A stretch of 64,000 bases of DNA from Pseudaminobacter soli (ex Zhang et al. 2022) (GCF_014595955.1 NZ_JABVCF010000006.1:248001-312000); one strand, 5' to 3'; positions 42,497 to 52,836 are shown, counted from the first letter of the stretch. Notes: generated by a model not told the origin, from the sequence alone. Made by a program: numbers and translations.

Positions 42497-42886
42497 TCAG
42501 TCGACGGCGATCAGGGCCGCAGCCACGGCGCGGTCTTCGGCCAGCAGGACGTTGTAGGTCCGGACCGCCGAGCCGGTAGACATCGGGTCGGTGGAGATGC
42601 GGGCAGCCTTGAACATCTCACGCAGCGGCTTCGGCAGCAGCCGCAATTCCCTGCCCATGCCGACCAGAAGGATTTCGATCTCCTCCGCCTGCTCAAACAC
42701 AAGGCGAAAGTCGTCCCGTGTCAAAGCGTCAGGATCTGACGGCTCCCAGCCATGAATGCCGGACGGCAGGCAGAGCAGCGAGCCGCGGTGCGACATGTCG
42801 GCGAATCGGAACCCGCCGTTGCCGTAGGCGTCGATCGGCGCACGTCCAGGGAAGTGCGCCTCTCGAATGACGATCCCGGGGCTCAT
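42497..42886 (-). CDS. Mth938-like domain protein (DUF498, NDUFAF3 homologue)
   Basis: 129 aa from ATG 42886-42884 (GTG 42889 is also in frame). Conserved features are IDAYGNGGFRFADMSHRGSL, the IEILLVGMGRELRLLPKPLR strand-loop and VRTYNVLLAEDRAVAAALI. NDUFAF3/C3orf60 homologues assemble complex I in mitochondria, and the bacterial gene is usually next to secDF, as here (start overlaps the secDF stop by one base). Confidence 0.88.
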   Translation of the reverse strand: MSPGIVIREAHFPGRAPIDAYGNGGFRFADMSHRGSLLCLPSGIHGWEPSDPDALTRDDFRLVFEQAEEIEILLVGMGRELRLLPKPLREMFKAARISTDPMSTGSAVRTYNVLLAEDRAVAAALIAVD

Positions 42887-45456
42887 CACTTCGCGGGCAG
42901 CGGTCCTGCGGCCTCGGCCGCAGCTTCCTTGGCCTCTTCAGAGCCCGGCGCGTAGGCCGTCGGCCGTATGTGGAAAAGTATCAAGATCGGCGCCGCGATG
43001 AAGATTGACGAGAACGTGCCGATGAAGACGCCGAACAGCATGGAGGCGACGAACGAGCGGATCACCTCGCCGCCGAGCAGGAAGAGCGCCAGCAGGGCCA
43101 GGAAGGTAGTCGCCGAGGTCATCGTCGTGCGTGACAGCATCTCGTTGTCGGAAAGATCGAGAAGCTGGCCGAGCGGCATCTTCTTGAATCGCCTAAGGTT
43201 CTCGCGCACCCGGTCGTAGATGACGACCGTATCGTTGAGCGAGTAGCCCACGATCGTCAGGATCGCAGCGACCGTCGACAGGTCGAACTGTAATTGCGTG
43301 ACAACAAGGAACCCGAGGGTCAGGATAATGTCGTTGACCGTGGAGACGATGGCGCCGATCGCGAACTGCCACTCGAACCGGACCCAGACGTAGACCAGGA
43401 TCGCGCCTAGCGCCACAAGGACGCCGACGATCGCAGTCCAGGCAAGCTCGCCCGAGACCGCCGGCCCAACCTGCTCCGTGCGCCTGATCTCGTAATCCGA
43501 GGACAGCGCCATATTCGCCTTGGCGACGATAGAGCTTCCGGTCCCCTCCTGCTCGCCATGCTCCATGCCGATGCGGATGAGAGCGTCGGAGTCCGAGCCG
43601 AAGCCCTGCACCTGAACCTCACCGATACCGCTCTCAACCAGCCGGTTGCGGATATCGCCTATGTCGGCCGCGCCGGACTTGGCCCGGACTTCCATGATGG
43701 TGCCACCGGTGAAGTCGATGCCGAAGTTGGGTCCCACCGTGAACAGAAGCACTATGGAACCCAGGCAAAGCGCCATGGACACGGCAAAGGCTTGCAGACG
43801 CACCTTCATGAACGGAATGCGCGTGACCTCCGGCACCAGCCGGAAATAGCCCTTCGGAAGCTCCTTAGGCTTGCTGCGCTTGAGCCATACCGCAACCAGC
43901 AAGCGGGTCAGGGTGAATGCGGTGAAGACCGTGGTCAGGATGCCAATGGCCAGCGTGACGGCAAAGCCGCGCACCGGGCCCGACCCGAGGAAGAACAGCA
44001 CGACCGCGGCAATCAGGGTCGTGATGTTGGAATCCAGGATCGTGGCGAGCGCCTTCTTGAAGCCCGTATCCACCGATTGGATGATCGAGCGCCCCGCTCG
44101 CCGCTCTTCTCGTATGCGCTCGTAGATGAGCACGTTGGAGTCGACGGCCATGCCGACGGTCAGCACGATACCGGCGATGCCGGGCAGCGTCAGCGTGGCG
44201 CCGAGCGCTGAAAGGATGGCGACCAGGAGGATGACGTTGGCGGCGAGCGCCACGTTGGCGATCCAGCCCAGGAAGCCGTAGGCTCCGATCATGAAGAACA
44301 CGACGAGGACGGAGCCGACGATTCCCGCCATCTGACCCGCCTGGATCGAATCCTCGCCGAGGCTCGGGCCGACGGTGCGCTCTTCGACGATGGTGAGGTC
44401 GGCCGGCAGCGCGCCGGCGCGCAGCAGCACCGCCAGGTCGTTCGCCGATTGCGGGGTGAAATTTCCGGAGATCTGGCCCGTGCCGCCCAGGATCGGCTCC
44501 CGGATCTGCGGGGCCGAGATCACCTCCTTGTCGAGGATGATCGCGAACAGGCGGCCGACATTCTGCTGGGTAGCCTGGCCGAAGCGAGCCGCGCCCTTGC
44601 CATCGAAGCGGAAGGACACGACGGGCTCGTTGGTCCGCTGGTCGAAAGTCGCCTGCGCATCGACGAGGTTCTCGCCCGAAACGATGACGCGATCCTCGAT
44701 GAGATAGGGCACAGGCGGATCATCGGTGGAGTACAGCACGGACGAGCCTGCCGGCGCACGGCCCTGGATCGCCTCCTGGACCGGCATCGACTGATCGACC
44801 ATCTGGAAAGTCAGCTTGGCCGTCTGGCCGAGGATCTCCTTCAGCCTTTGCGGATCCTGCAAGCCCGGCACCTGGACCAGGATGCGGTCCGAACCCTGGC
44901 GCTGGATGATCGGCTCGGTCGTGCCAAGCTCGTTGACGCGACGGCTGAGGACCTCGATCGACTGGGTCACCGCCGAGGACGTGCGATAATTGATGCCCTC
45001 ATCGGTGAGCGTGTAGCGGAACAGGCCCGGTTCAGGCTCTTCCAGTGTGAGTTCGTGTATGTTCCCCGCCCCGAACACGCTACTGGTGACGGGCTGCGTC
45101 AGTGAATTGAGCGCCTGCTTTGCCTTCTCGACCTCGTTGGCGTCGCGGATGCGGACCTGAACCGTGCGTCCAGTGCCCGCAAGTCCCGTATAGCCGATGC
45201 GCGCATCGCGCAGCAGCGTGCGGATGTCGTCGCGCACCGCCTGCAGTCGCTCGGCGATCATGTCATTGCGGTCGACGGCCAGCAGGATGTGCGAGCCGCC
45301 CTGAAGATCGAGGCCGAGCGTCATCGGCCGACTGGGTATCCAGCCGGGCAGGCTTGCGCGCGTCTGTTCGGACAGGAGATTGGGAAGCGCGAAAATGACG
45401 CCGATGAGCACTACGGCCCAAATCCCGATCGTCTTCCAGCGTGAGAAGTATAGCAT
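42886..45456 (-). CDS. secDF: Protein translocase subunit SecDF (fused)
   Basis: 856 aa. The SecD half starts with a membrane helix, GLDLQGGSHILLAVD, and later the channel helix GIVLTVGMAVDSNVLIYERI. The SecF half has NFGIDFTGGTIMEVRAKSG and GYSLNDTVVIYDRVRENLRR. About 12 membrane helices in total. SecD and SecF are fused into one protein, as in Rhizobiales. It uses the proton gradient to complete protein export and works with YajC encoded 47 bases upstream. Confidence 0.96.
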   Translation of the reverse strand: MLYFSRWKTIGIWAVVLIGVIFALPNLLSEQTRASLPGWIPSRPMTLGLDLQGGSHILLAVDRNDMIAERLQAVRDDIRTLLRDARIGYTGLAGTGRTVQVRIRDANEVEKAKQALNSLTQPVTSSVFGAGNIHELTLEEPEPGLFRYTLTDEGINYRTSSAVTQSIEVLSRRVNELGTTEPIIQRQGSDRILVQVPGLQDPQRLKEILGQTAKLTFQMVDQSMPVQEAIQGRAPAGSSVLYSTDDPPVPYLIEDRVIVSGENLVDAQATFDQRTNEPVVSFRFDGKGAARFGQATQQNVGRLFAIILDKEVISAPQIREPILGGTGQISGNFTPQSANDLAVLLRAGALPADLTIVEERTVGPSLGEDSIQAGQMAGIVGSVLVVFFMIGAYGFLGWIANVALAANVILLVAILSALGATLTLPGIAGIVLTVGMAVDSNVLIYERIREERRAGRSIIQSVDTGFKKALATILDSNITTLIAAVVLFFLGSGPVRGFAVTLAIGILTTVFTAFTLTRLLVAVWLKRSKPKELPKGYFRLVPEVTRIPFMKVRLQAFAVSMALCLGSIVLLFTVGPNFGIDFTGGTIMEVRAKSGAADIGDIRNRLVESGIGEVQVQGFGSDSDALIRIGMEHGEQEGTGSSIVAKANMALSSDYEIRRTEQVGPAVSGELAWTAIVGVLVALGAILVYVWVRFEWQFAIGAIVSTVNDIILTLGFLVVTQLQFDLSTVAAILTIVGYSLNDTVVIYDRVRENLRRFKKMPLGQLLDLSDNEMLSRTTMTSATTFLALLALFLLGGEVIRSFVASMLFGVFIGTFSSIFIAAPILILFHIRPTAYAPGSEEAKEAAAEAAGPLPAK

Positions 45457-45503
45457 CTGTGTCTGCCTGTCCGGCCTGGAGGGCTGCTAGCGTCGCCAGG
45501 CGG

Positions 45504-45839
45504 TTATTTCTTGGCGTTCTGGTTGGCTACCGGCTCGCCCTTCACCCGCACTTCGGAGATGGTGGAGCGTAGCGCCGTGACCTTCATGCCGCCAAGGTCG
45601 ACTTCGAGTTCGTTGTCGTCGGTGACCTTGGTGACCTTGCCGATAAGGCCGCCGCCGGTCACGACCGTATCGCCACGGCGAATAGCCGAGAGCATCTCCG
45701 TCCGGCGCTTCAGCTGCTGCCGCTGCGGCCGGATGATCAGGAAATACATGATCACGAAGATGAGGACGAACGGCAGAATACTGACCAATACGTCCGGAGT
45801 CGCGCCCGCGCCCTGTGCATATGCCGGCGTCACGATCAT
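45504..45839 (-). CDS. yajC: Sec translocase accessory subunit YajC
   Basis: 111 aa from ATG 45839-45837 (MIVTPAYAQGAGATPDVLVS), SD AGGAG. One membrane helix (ILPFVLIFVIMYFLIIRPQR) followed by the family stretch QRQQLKRRTEMLSAIRRGD and VVTGGGLIGKVTKVTDD. It forms the SecDF-YajC complex. The DUF815 ATPase gene is divergent upstream. Confidence 0.95.
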   Translation of the reverse strand: MIVTPAYAQGAGATPDVLVSILPFVLIFVIMYFLIIRPQRQQLKRRTEMLSAIRRGDTVVTGGGLIGKVTKVTDDNELEVDLGGMKVTALRSTISEVRVKGEPVANQNAKK

Positions 45840-46098
45840 GCAGATTGCTCCTGAAAATGGAAAACAGGCCGCTGGAGGCCCCTCAAAAGGTGCGCGGAAT
45901 ATAGTGTCTTGGACCGGCAATGCAACCGGCGCGAACAGTCGGAGGCCAACTGAGGCGATATCACGCGGCACGCTCCGGCAATCCTCCAACGCGGCATGGC
46001 GCGGCCCGGTACTGCCGGCCCATGTCATCGGAAAGCTCTTGGGCCACCGCAAAGTTTGTCGTATGCGCTCTGGCGACGCAAGCGACCGGGAATTGCAG

Positions 46099-46968
46099 AT
46101 GTCGAACGTGAACTTCCAGGCCCTCGAGGAAAAGCTCGAAAGGCTGATCGAGGCAGTCGCGCGGATCGCGCCGCCACCGCCGCCGGAAACGGATGTCGAC
46201 AGCGCGGATTGTTTCGTCTGGTCAGTTGAACAGGGCCTGCTGGAGCCCGTGCGGCGCGTGAACCGGGTCGATATCGGGCTGATCCGGAGTGTCGACCGCG
46301 TACGCGACATCCTCGTTGACAACACCAGGCGCTTTGCGACGGGGCTGCCGGCCAACAACGTGCTCCTTTGGGGCGCGCGCGGCATGGGCAAGTCCTCGCT
46401 GGTCAAGGCCGCGCATGCGACGATCATCCAGGAGACCGGCTCGCCGCTGAAGCTGGTGGAAATCCACCGCGAGGACATCGACAGCCTGCCGAGCCTGATG
46501 GGCATCCTGAAGCGCTCGCCGCATCGCTTCGTTCTGTTCTGCGACGACCTCTCGTTCGACCACGACGACACCTCCTACAAGTCGCTCAAGGCGGCACTGG
46601 AGGGCGGCGTGGAGGGGCGGCCGGCCAACGTCATCTTCTACGCCACGTCGAACCGCCGCCACCTGCTGCCGCGCGACATGATCGAGAACGAGCGCTCCAC
46701 CGCCATCAATCCGTCCGAAGCCGTTGAAGAGAAGGTCTCGCTATCGGACCGCTTCGGCCTCTGGCTTGGATTCCACAAATGCTCGCAGGACGAGTATCTC
46801 GACATGGTCGACGGCTACGTGCGCTATCACGGCCTCGATGTCGATCCCGAGGTCCTGCGGGCGGAGGCTCTCGAGTGGGCAACCACGCGCGGCAGCCGCT
46901 CCGGCCGCGTCGCGTGGCAGTTCATCCAGGAACTCGCCGGCCGCCTCGGCCAGCCGCTTAGGGATTGA
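46099..46968 (+). CDS. DUF815 family AAA ATPase
   Basis: 289 aa from ATG 46099 (an in-frame ATG at 46063 would add 12 residues). The N-terminus is a short coiled segment (FQALEEKLERLIEAVARI). Walker A is GARGMGKSS (92-100), Walker B is FVLFCDDLSFD, and the family segments FYATSNRRHLLPRDMIENER and SDRFGLWLGFHKCSQDEYL follow. DUF815 ATPases are AAA+ proteins of unknown target, commonly found between yajC and nlpD in Alphaproteobacteria. Confidence 0.92.
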   Translation: MSNVNFQALEEKLERLIEAVARIAPPPPPETDVDSADCFVWSVEQGLLEPVRRVNRVDIGLIRSVDRVRDILVDNTRRFATGLPANNVLLWGARGMGKSSLVKAAHATIIQETGSPLKLVEIHREDIDSLPSLMGILKRSPHRFVLFCDDLSFDHDDTSYKSLKAALEGGVEGRPANVIFYATSNRRHLLPRDMIENERSTAINPSEAVEEKVSLSDRFGLWLGFHKCSQDEYLDMVDGYVRYHGLDVDPEVLRAEALEWATTRGSRSGRVAWQFIQELAGRLGQPLRD

Positions 46969-47050
46969 GCTGAGGGCTTGTTCTTGCCATTGCGGGGGAG
47001 ATGAAGGCCGACGCCTTCTCTCCCCTCACCCGAGAGGTGATAGCGACCGC

Positions 47051-48553
47051 CTACTCCAGGAAGGTCGACGGATCGACCGGCGCGGAATTCTTGCGCACCT
47101 CGAAGTGCAGCTTCGGCGCATTAGCGTTGCCGCTCATGCCCGAGAGCGCGATATCGTCGCCGCGCCTGACCTTCTGGCCGCGCTGCACCTTCAGTTCGCT
47201 GGCATGGCCATAGACAGTGACCAGCCCGTTCTCGTGACGCACCAGCACCGTGTTGCCGAATTCCTTGAGCCCGTCGCCGGCATAGATGACGACGCCGTTC
47301 TCCGCCGCCTTGACCGGCGTGCCGGGAGGAACCGCGATGTCGATGCCGTCCTTCTGGCCCTTGCCATAAGACGAAATGACCTTGCCGCGTACCGGCCAGC
47401 GCATGCGGCCGATGCCGGTCGAGTTGGGCGCGGCCTCCTGCGAAATTTCCGCCTGCTCGATGATCTTGTCCTTCTTGGGCGGCGTATAGCTGGCGACCTG
47501 TGCCTCCTTGGCAGCTTCCTTCGCTGGCTGAACCGTGCTGGTGGCGACCGGGTCCACCTTCGGAGCGGCCTGCGCTACCGCCGTCTGGCCCGCCGACGGG
47601 ACCTTCAGCGTCTGGCCGACCCTGACGATCCCGTCCTGCATCCCGTTCGCCGCCTTTAGCGCGGATACCGAGACGCCGGTCTTCTTGGCGATTCGGGTCA
47701 GCGTGTCGCCTTCCTGGACCGTGTAGGCACCGGCCGACGCGACCGCCGCCGGCTTCACCGGATTGGCGTCGCTGGACGGCGCTGCATTCGCATCGCCAGA
47801 GCCGTCCCTCACTTTCGGCTGCTGCGGCAGGACCGCCAAATTGCCCTGCGGCGCCTGACCGGGCAGCGGCAGCTTCTCTGAAGGCTGCCTCGACCCGGCC
47901 GAGGTGTTCGCAGAGGCGACCTTCGGAGCGCTGTCGGGAGTCGAGCCCGGCGCCTTATTCGAGTATGTTGGGATGACGATCTTCTGGCCGGCCTGCAGAC
48001 TGCTATCGCCGGGAAGACCGTTGACCTGTGCGATCACGTTCGCAGGCACGCCATAGCGCTTCGACAGGCTGTAGACCGTATCGCCCGACTTGACCGCAAC
48101 CTGGGTACCGCCGGCGCTCGACCATCCGGCCGGATTTGAACCCTGCGTCGGGGCAGCCGGCTGTCTGGCCGGCGCTGCCGCCACCCTGGTCTCAGACGAC
48201 CGAGTCTCCGGCTGAGCCGAGGGGAAGGACGAATTGGACGGCGACTGCGGGCGCGCGAGGCTCTCGCTCGTCATGGGCTGGGAGGTTGCGGGTGTCAGGG
48301 ACTGGCGGCTGACCGAGCCGGTCGGAACGCTGTCGACGGGAGCGGCCGCGTAAGCACCGTCGCCCCCCGGATAGGGCTGCCCCTCGTTCTTGATGATCTG
48401 CCGCTGATTCGTCGTCGAGCCTGTGAAGATGTCATCGAGCCCATTGAAGCGGGTGACCTGCGAACTGCAGCCCGCCGCCATTCCCGTCACCAGAAGCAGG
48501 GCAGCGCCATGCCACAGCTTGCGCTTGTCTGACCGCAACACACTCACCAGCAT
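47051..48553 (-). CDS. nlpD: NlpD-like LysM/M23 lipoprotein, probably catalytically inactive
   Basis: 500 aa lipoprotein (lipobox AAGC, C29). Two LysM domains lie in the middle (VAVKSGDTVYSLSKRYGVPA and YTVQEGDTLTRIAKKTGVSV), separated by Pro/Ser-rich linkers, and a C-terminal M23 domain. In the M23 domain the zinc ligands are degenerate: HxxxD is replaced by KDGID, and the HxH pair is KLH; only the YGHAS His remains. This is the pattern of NlpD/EnvC-type amidase activators, not of peptidases. The pcm-nlpD order is conserved (E. coli surE-pcm-nlpD). Confidence 0.92.
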   Translation of the reverse strand: MLVSVLRSDKRKLWHGAALLLVTGMAAGCSSQVTRFNGLDDIFTGSTTNQRQIIKNEGQPYPGGDGAYAAAPVDSVPTGSVSRQSLTPATSQPMTSESLARPQSPSNSSFPSAQPETRSSETRVAAAPARQPAAPTQGSNPAGWSSAGGTQVAVKSGDTVYSLSKRYGVPANVIAQVNGLPGDSSLQAGQKIVIPTYSNKAPGSTPDSAPKVASANTSAGSRQPSEKLPLPGQAPQGNLAVLPQQPKVRDGSGDANAAPSSDANPVKPAAVASAGAYTVQEGDTLTRIAKKTGVSVSALKAANGMQDGIVRVGQTLKVPSAGQTAVAQAAPKVDPVATSTVQPAKEAAKEAQVASYTPPKKDKIIEQAEISQEAAPNSTGIGRMRWPVRGKVISSYGKGQKDGIDIAVPPGTPVKAAENGVVIYAGDGLKEFGNTVLVRHENGLVTVYGHASELKVQRGQKVRRGDDIALSGMSGNANAPKLHFEVRKNSAPVDPSTFLE

Positions 48554-48659
48554 CGCAATAACCCGCTCTAACTCGGAACAACCGTCATGATTAAAGCGCG
48601 TTAATGTTACTGGGCGGTTAAACCTTTAATCGTGTTTGCCGGGTTTTTTGGCGAAATCG

Positions 48660-49313
48660 TCAAAGGACCGCGGCGACACCCTTCAGAAGGGGTTGGAAGC
48701 GCACCTCGCCGATCTCCTCGCGGTCGAATCGGCTGCCGACCTTGGTCAATCGCACCAGAACCTGACGACCTTCTTCTGGGCCGATAGCGGCGACCATGGT
48801 GCCGCCCGAAGAGAGTTGGTCGACGAAAGTCCGCGGATGGCTGTCGCATGCCGCCCAGATCACGATCCTGTCGAACGGACCCTCCGCCGCCAAGCCGTTC
48901 GATCCATCGGCCTGGCGGGCATGCACGTTCTGGATGCCGAACTGCTCGAACCGCTGCCGCGCCTGCTCGGTGAGCGTCTTGTAGCGATCGAGCGTCGTTA
49001 TCTTGCCGGCAAGCCGCGAGACGACCGCCGCCGTATATCCTGAGCCGGTGCCTATCTCCAGCACGCGATTGCCGGGCTCGAGAGCAAGCGCGGTTATCAC
49101 CTGCGCCTGGAGGTCGACGCCCTCGATCGCCTCGCCGCATTCGATCGGCAGCACCCTTTCCGACCAAGCCAGGCTTGAAAAATGAACCGGCAGAAAGGCC
49201 GAGCGCGGCGTTGCCTCGAAGGCTGCCATGACATCGCGCGAGACGGCACCGCGGCCGCGCATCCTGAGCAGAAAGGCCGCGAACCCCTCGCGGTCGGGCC
49301 CGGCTGCCATCAT
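48660..49313 (-). CDS. pcm: Protein-L-isoaspartate O-methyltransferase
   Basis: 217 aa from ATG 49313-49311 (ATGATG). SAM motif I is [20 protein letters not shown], with [20 protein letters not shown] upstream and the motif II region [20 protein letters not shown]. It repairs isoaspartyl residues in damaged proteins. Its start overlaps the surE stop (ATGA), so the two are coupled. Confidence 0.94.
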   Translation of the reverse strand: MMAAGPDREGFAAFLLRMRGRGAVSRDVMAAFEATPRSAFLPVHFSSLAWSERVLPIECGEAIEGVDLQAQVITALALEPGNRVLEIGTGSGYTAAVVSRLAGKITTLDRYKTLTEQARQRFEQFGIQNVHARQADGSNGLAAEGPFDRIVIWAACDSHPRTFVDQLSSGGTMVAAIGPEEGRQVLVRLTKVGSRFDREEIGEVRFQPLLKGVAAVL

Positions 49314-50071
49314 GAAAGTACGCTGGCCAGCCGGTCGCGCAACTCATGCGCGGTGAGATCGAGCTTGAGCGGCGTGACGGCGATCTGTCGTCTGGCCACA
49401 GCGTGGAGATCGGTACCCTCCGGCGGCTCGTGGGTCCCCTTGCCGAAGCGCAGCCAGTAGTAGGGAAGTCCTCGGCCGTCGGCCCGCTCGTCGATCCACA
49501 TATTGTAGGAGAGCTTGCCCTGCTGCGCGACGGTGACGCCCTCGACCTCGTCCGGAGCGCAGTTCGGGAAATTCACGTTGAGGAAAATGCCGGCAGGCAG
49601 GTCGGCGGCGAGAAGCTTGTCGAGAAGCGCCGGCGCATGCGCCTCGGTCGTCTCCCACGGCAACTCGCGACCGATGCCTTCACGGACTCGGTAGGCTTGA
49701 CTGAGAGCGATGGAGCGTATGCCGAGAAGGGTGCCTTCCATCGCGCCGGCGACGGTGCCCGAATAGGTGATGTCGTCGGCGACGTTCGAGCCGGAGTTGA
49801 CGCCCGACAGAACGAGGTCCGGAGGTTCGGGCAGGAGCTTCTTCACCCCCATGATGACGCAGTCGGTCGGTGTGCCGCGCACCGCGAAGTGTTTGTCGCC
49901 GAGTTGCCGCATTCGCAGCGGCTGGGAGAGCGAAAGCGAGTGGGCGAAGCCCGACTGGTCGGTCTCGGGCGCGACCACCCAGACATCGTCACTCAGCCGC
50001 CGCGCAATCCGCTCCAGGAGTTGCAGGCCCTCGGCATGGATGCCGTCGTCATTGGTCAGGAGAATGCGCAA
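49310..50071 (-). CDS. surE: 5'/3'-nucleotidase SurE
   Basis: 253 aa. Translation starts at TTG 50071-50069, 2 bases after the serS stop, because [15 protein letters not shown] must begin there and no ATG is available. Metal-binding DD is in [15 protein letters not shown] and [20 protein letters not shown] (the NxGxN metal and catalytic region) are intact. Nucleotide and polyphosphate phosphatase linked to stationary-phase survival. Operon serS-surE-pcm. Confidence 0.95.
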   Translation of the reverse strand: MRILLTNDDGIHAEGLQLLERIARRLSDDVWVVAPETDQSGFAHSLSLSQPLRMRQLGDKHFAVRGTPTDCVIMGVKKLLPEPPDLVLSGVNSGSNVADDITYSGTVAGAMEGTLLGIRSIALSQAYRVREGIGRELPWETTEAHAPALLDKLLAADLPAGIFLNVNFPNCAPDEVEGVTVAQQGKLSYNMWIDERADGRGLPYYWLRFGKGTHEPPEGTDLHAVARRQIAVTPLKLDLTAHELRDRLASVLS

Positions 50072-50073
50072 GA

Positions 50074-51390
50074 CTAGATCCCGATTTTCTCGATGCCCCC
50101 CATATAGGGCCGCAAAGCTTGCGGAATGCTGATCGAGCCGTCCTCGTTCTGATAATTCTCCATGACAGCGATCAGCGCGCGCCCGACGGCGACCCCCGAC
50201 CCGTTCAGCGTGTGCACATAGGCGGTGCCCTTCGCCTGCCCCGTCTCGGGATCCTTCGGACGATAGCGGGCCTCCATGCGTCGGGCCTGGAACTCTCCGC
50301 AAACAGAGCAGGAGGAGATCTCGCGATAGGTGTTCTGACCGGGCAGCCAGACCTCGATGTCGTAGGTCTTGCGCGCGCCAAAACCCATGTCGCCGGTGCA
50401 CAGCGCGACGGTGCGGAACGGTAGCTCGAGCCGCTTCAGAACCTCCTCCGCGCACTGCGTCATGCGTTCGTGCTCGGCCAGCGAGTTCTCCTGGTCGGTG
50501 ATCGAGACCAACTCGACCTTATAGAACTGGTGCTGGCGCAGCATGCCGCGGGTGTCGCGCCCGGCGGATCCGGCCTCCGCCCGGAAGCATGGCGTCAACG
50601 CGGTATAGCGTAGCGGCAGGTCGTCGTGCTTTAAGATTTCCTCGCGGACGAGATTGGTGAGAGAGACCTCCGCAGTCGGGATGAGCCCCAGCCTGCCCTC
50701 GCCATGCTGGACGAAAAAGAGATCGTCCTCGAATTTCGGCAACTGGTTGGTCCCGAACAGGACCTCGTCGCGGACCAGCAGCGGCACCTGCACTTCCGTA
50801 TAGCCGTGCTCGGACGTGTGCAGGTCGAGCATGAACTGGCCGAGCGCACGTTCGAGCCGCGCCAACTGTCCTTTCAGCACTGTGAAGCGCGAGCCGGAGA
50901 GTTTTGCGGCGCGCTCAAAATCCATCTGACCGAGCGCCTCGCCGAGTTGGTAATGCTCCCTGGTCCAGTTATGCCGCTGCGGCACACGCCCGACCTTGCG
51001 GACCTCGACATTGTCGTGCTCATCCTTGCCTACCGGCACGTCGTCCAGCGGGATGTTGGGGATGACGGCCAGCGCATCCTCCAGCCTCTGGTCGTTCTCG
51101 CGCTCGACCTGCTCGCCGCCGGCGAGGAAGTCCTTGATCTGGTTGACCTCCTCCTTCAGCCGCTCGGCAAGCTCCATGTCCTTGTTGCGCATGGCGTTGC
51201 CGATCTCGCGGGAGGCGGCGTTGCGCCGCTCCTGCTTGGCCTGCAGTTCGCCCAGATGCGCCCGCCGCGCCTCGTCGAGCGCCAGCAGGTTCTCCACCGT
51301 CGAGGCAGCCTCCTCGGACGACCACTGGCGCTTCATCAGCGCTTCGGCGAGGGCCTTTGGGTTCTCGCGAATCCATCTAATGTCGAGCAT
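50074..51390 (-). CDS. serS: Seryl-tRNA synthetase
   Basis: 438 aa. N-terminal coiled-coil tRNA-binding arm (residues about 30-110), then the class II catalytic core: motif 2 at [20 protein letters not shown] and motif 3 at [20 protein letters not shown], plus [20 protein letters not shown] between. The Ser/Thr-binding TAEVSLTNL motif is present. It charges tRNA-Ser and is followed by surE two bases later. Confidence 0.96.
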   Translation of the reverse strand: MLDIRWIRENPKALAEALMKRQWSSEEAASTVENLLALDEARRAHLGELQAKQERRNAASREIGNAMRNKDMELAERLKEEVNQIKDFLAGGEQVERENDQRLEDALAVIPNIPLDDVPVGKDEHDNVEVRKVGRVPQRHNWTREHYQLGEALGQMDFERAAKLSGSRFTVLKGQLARLERALGQFMLDLHTSEHGYTEVQVPLLVRDEVLFGTNQLPKFEDDLFFVQHGEGRLGLIPTAEVSLTNLVREEILKHDDLPLRYTALTPCFRAEAGSAGRDTRGMLRQHQFYKVELVSITDQENSLAEHERMTQCAEEVLKRLELPFRTVALCTGDMGFGARKTYDIEVWLPGQNTYREISSCSVCGEFQARRMEARYRPKDPETGQAKGTAYVHTLNGSGVAVGRALIAVMENYQNEDGSISIPQALRPYMGGIEKIGI

Positions 51391-51533
51391 GGCGGAATCG
51401 GACGGTCCGGTTGATGGGGAGTTTGCGCTCCGCTCATGCCGAACCCGTGCGGCCGTGTCAAATCAAGCTCATGGGTTACGCTTGCCGACGTGCATCTGCG
51501 CTTCGACAACCGGCAACGGAAAGCAGTTCAAGC

Positions 51534-52292
51534 CTAGTTGCGGTAGGACGGGTCCTTGCTGTCCAGCATGTCCTTGAGCGCTTCGAAATGCGCAAAGGCC
51601 ATGCCCTTGTATTCGAGCCAGTCCTGCGCGGTCTTCTCGGCAATCCGATCCGACATGACGTTGAGCGGCTGACCGCTGGCATAGGCCAGCATCAGCGTCT
51701 TGCTCGCCCTTTCGAAGAAATAGAGGTGCTCGAAAGCCTCGGCCACCGTCTCGGCAGTGACCGTCACGCCGTGATTTCCCATGAGCAGAATGGGATGATT
51801 TCCCAGCGCCTCCGCGAGGCGTGCTCCCTCTGCCGCGTCGTCGGCGATGCCGCCGAAGCCGAGATCGACGCCGACCATGCCGAAGAACCGCGCCGTGTTC
51901 TGGTCGATCGGCTTCATGGTCGGGTCCTTCAATCCCGCCAGAGCGGTGGCATATGGCGGGTGGCAGTGGAGAAGGACGCGGGCGCTCGGCCTGCTCCTGT
52001 GGATGCTGCCGTGGATGCACCAGGCCGAAGGATCCGGCGGATTTGGTCCATCCATGACCTCGGGATCGTCGGCATCGAGCAGGAGCAGGTCGCTGGCGCA
52101 GATCTGGGAGAAATGCTTCCAGCGCGGGTTCATCAGGAAGCGTCTGCCGTCCTCCGAGACTGCGGCGCTGAAGTGGTTGCCCACGGACTCGTGCCAATCG
52201 AACTCGACGGCCAGTCGAAAGGCCGCAGCTAGATCGACGCGCAGTTCGCGCTCGGCACTATCCGTTCCAATTCCAGTCGACGCGTTCTGCAC
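51534..52292 (-). CDS. Class II aldolase/adducin family protein
   Basis: 252 aa. GTG 52292 is preferred because a strong SD (GGAGGAG) lies 7 bases before it; the frame is open further upstream without such support. Zinc ligands of the family are present: HxH in VLLHCHPPYATALAG and a further His in LLMGNHGVTVTAETV. The acid/base Glu region is not clearly identified. Related to ribulose-phosphate 4-epimerases and rhamnulose/fuculose-phosphate aldolases; the substrate is unknown. Confidence 0.87.
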   Translation of the reverse strand: MQNASTGIGTDSAERELRVDLAAAFRLAVEFDWHESVGNHFSAAVSEDGRRFLMNPRWKHFSQICASDLLLLDADDPEVMDGPNPPDPSAWCIHGSIHRSRPSARVLLHCHPPYATALAGLKDPTMKPIDQNTARFFGMVGVDLGFGGIADDAAEGARLAEALGNHPILLMGNHGVTVTAETVAEAFEHLYFFERASKTLMLAYASGQPLNVMSDRIAEKTAQDWLEYKGMAFAHFEALKDMLDSKDPSYRN

Positions 52293-52404
52293 CCGGGTTC
52301 TCCTCCAAAAGCCAAGTCGGTAACGTTCTATCCCGAACGAGCCGTCTGCGCATGGGCCACGTGCAAGCACCGATGCGGGCAACATGCGCGTCGTCGGATC
52401 GGGT

Positions 52405-52836
52405 TCAATTCACCACCACGATCTGCGTGTTGCCCGGCCCGACCTCCTGCACCAGGCTGTAGAACTCCGCTGCGTTCGGTGTCGCAAGCCGAACGCAGCC
52501 GTGCGAGGCGGGACGGCCAAGCGCCTTCACTGCGGTGGTGCCGTGGACCGCGTAGCCGCCGTGGTAAAACACGGCATATGGCATCGGCGCATCGTCGTAC
52601 GTCCGCGAGCGCCACATCTTGTGGATGCGAGTCGGGCGCCAGCTTCCGCGCGGCGTCACGAAACCGTCGCGCGCCGTCGAAACTTTCCAGACATGCAGCA
52701 CCCTGCCGTGCCGCAGGACAGTCATCGTTTGGTTACTGATATCCACCTGGGCCACAAGGCTCGCCGCGGCCGCCGTTCCGGCGCCAAGCAACGACAGGCC
52801 GCAGATGGCGAGCGCCGCGAACAGAACTTTTCTCAT
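52405..52836 (-). CDS. L,D-transpeptidase (YkuD domain), 143 aa
   Basis: Signal peptide (residues 1-24, ending GTAAAA) then a minimal YkuD domain: LVAQVDISNQTMTVLRHGRV, PRGSWRPTRIHKMWRSRTYD and the catalytic HGTTAVKALGRPASHGCVRL with Cys in HGCVRL. It is probably periplasmic, making or recycling 3-3 crosslinks. It is the second YkuD protein in the window and unlike the one at 25405 has no lipobox. Confidence 0.92.
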   Translation of the reverse strand: MRKVLFAALAICGLSLLGAGTAAAASLVAQVDISNQTMTVLRHGRVLHVWKVSTARDGFVTPRGSWRPTRIHKMWRSRTYDDAPMPYAVFYHGGYAVHGTTAVKALGRPASHGCVRLATPNAAEFYSLVQEVGPGNTQIVVVN

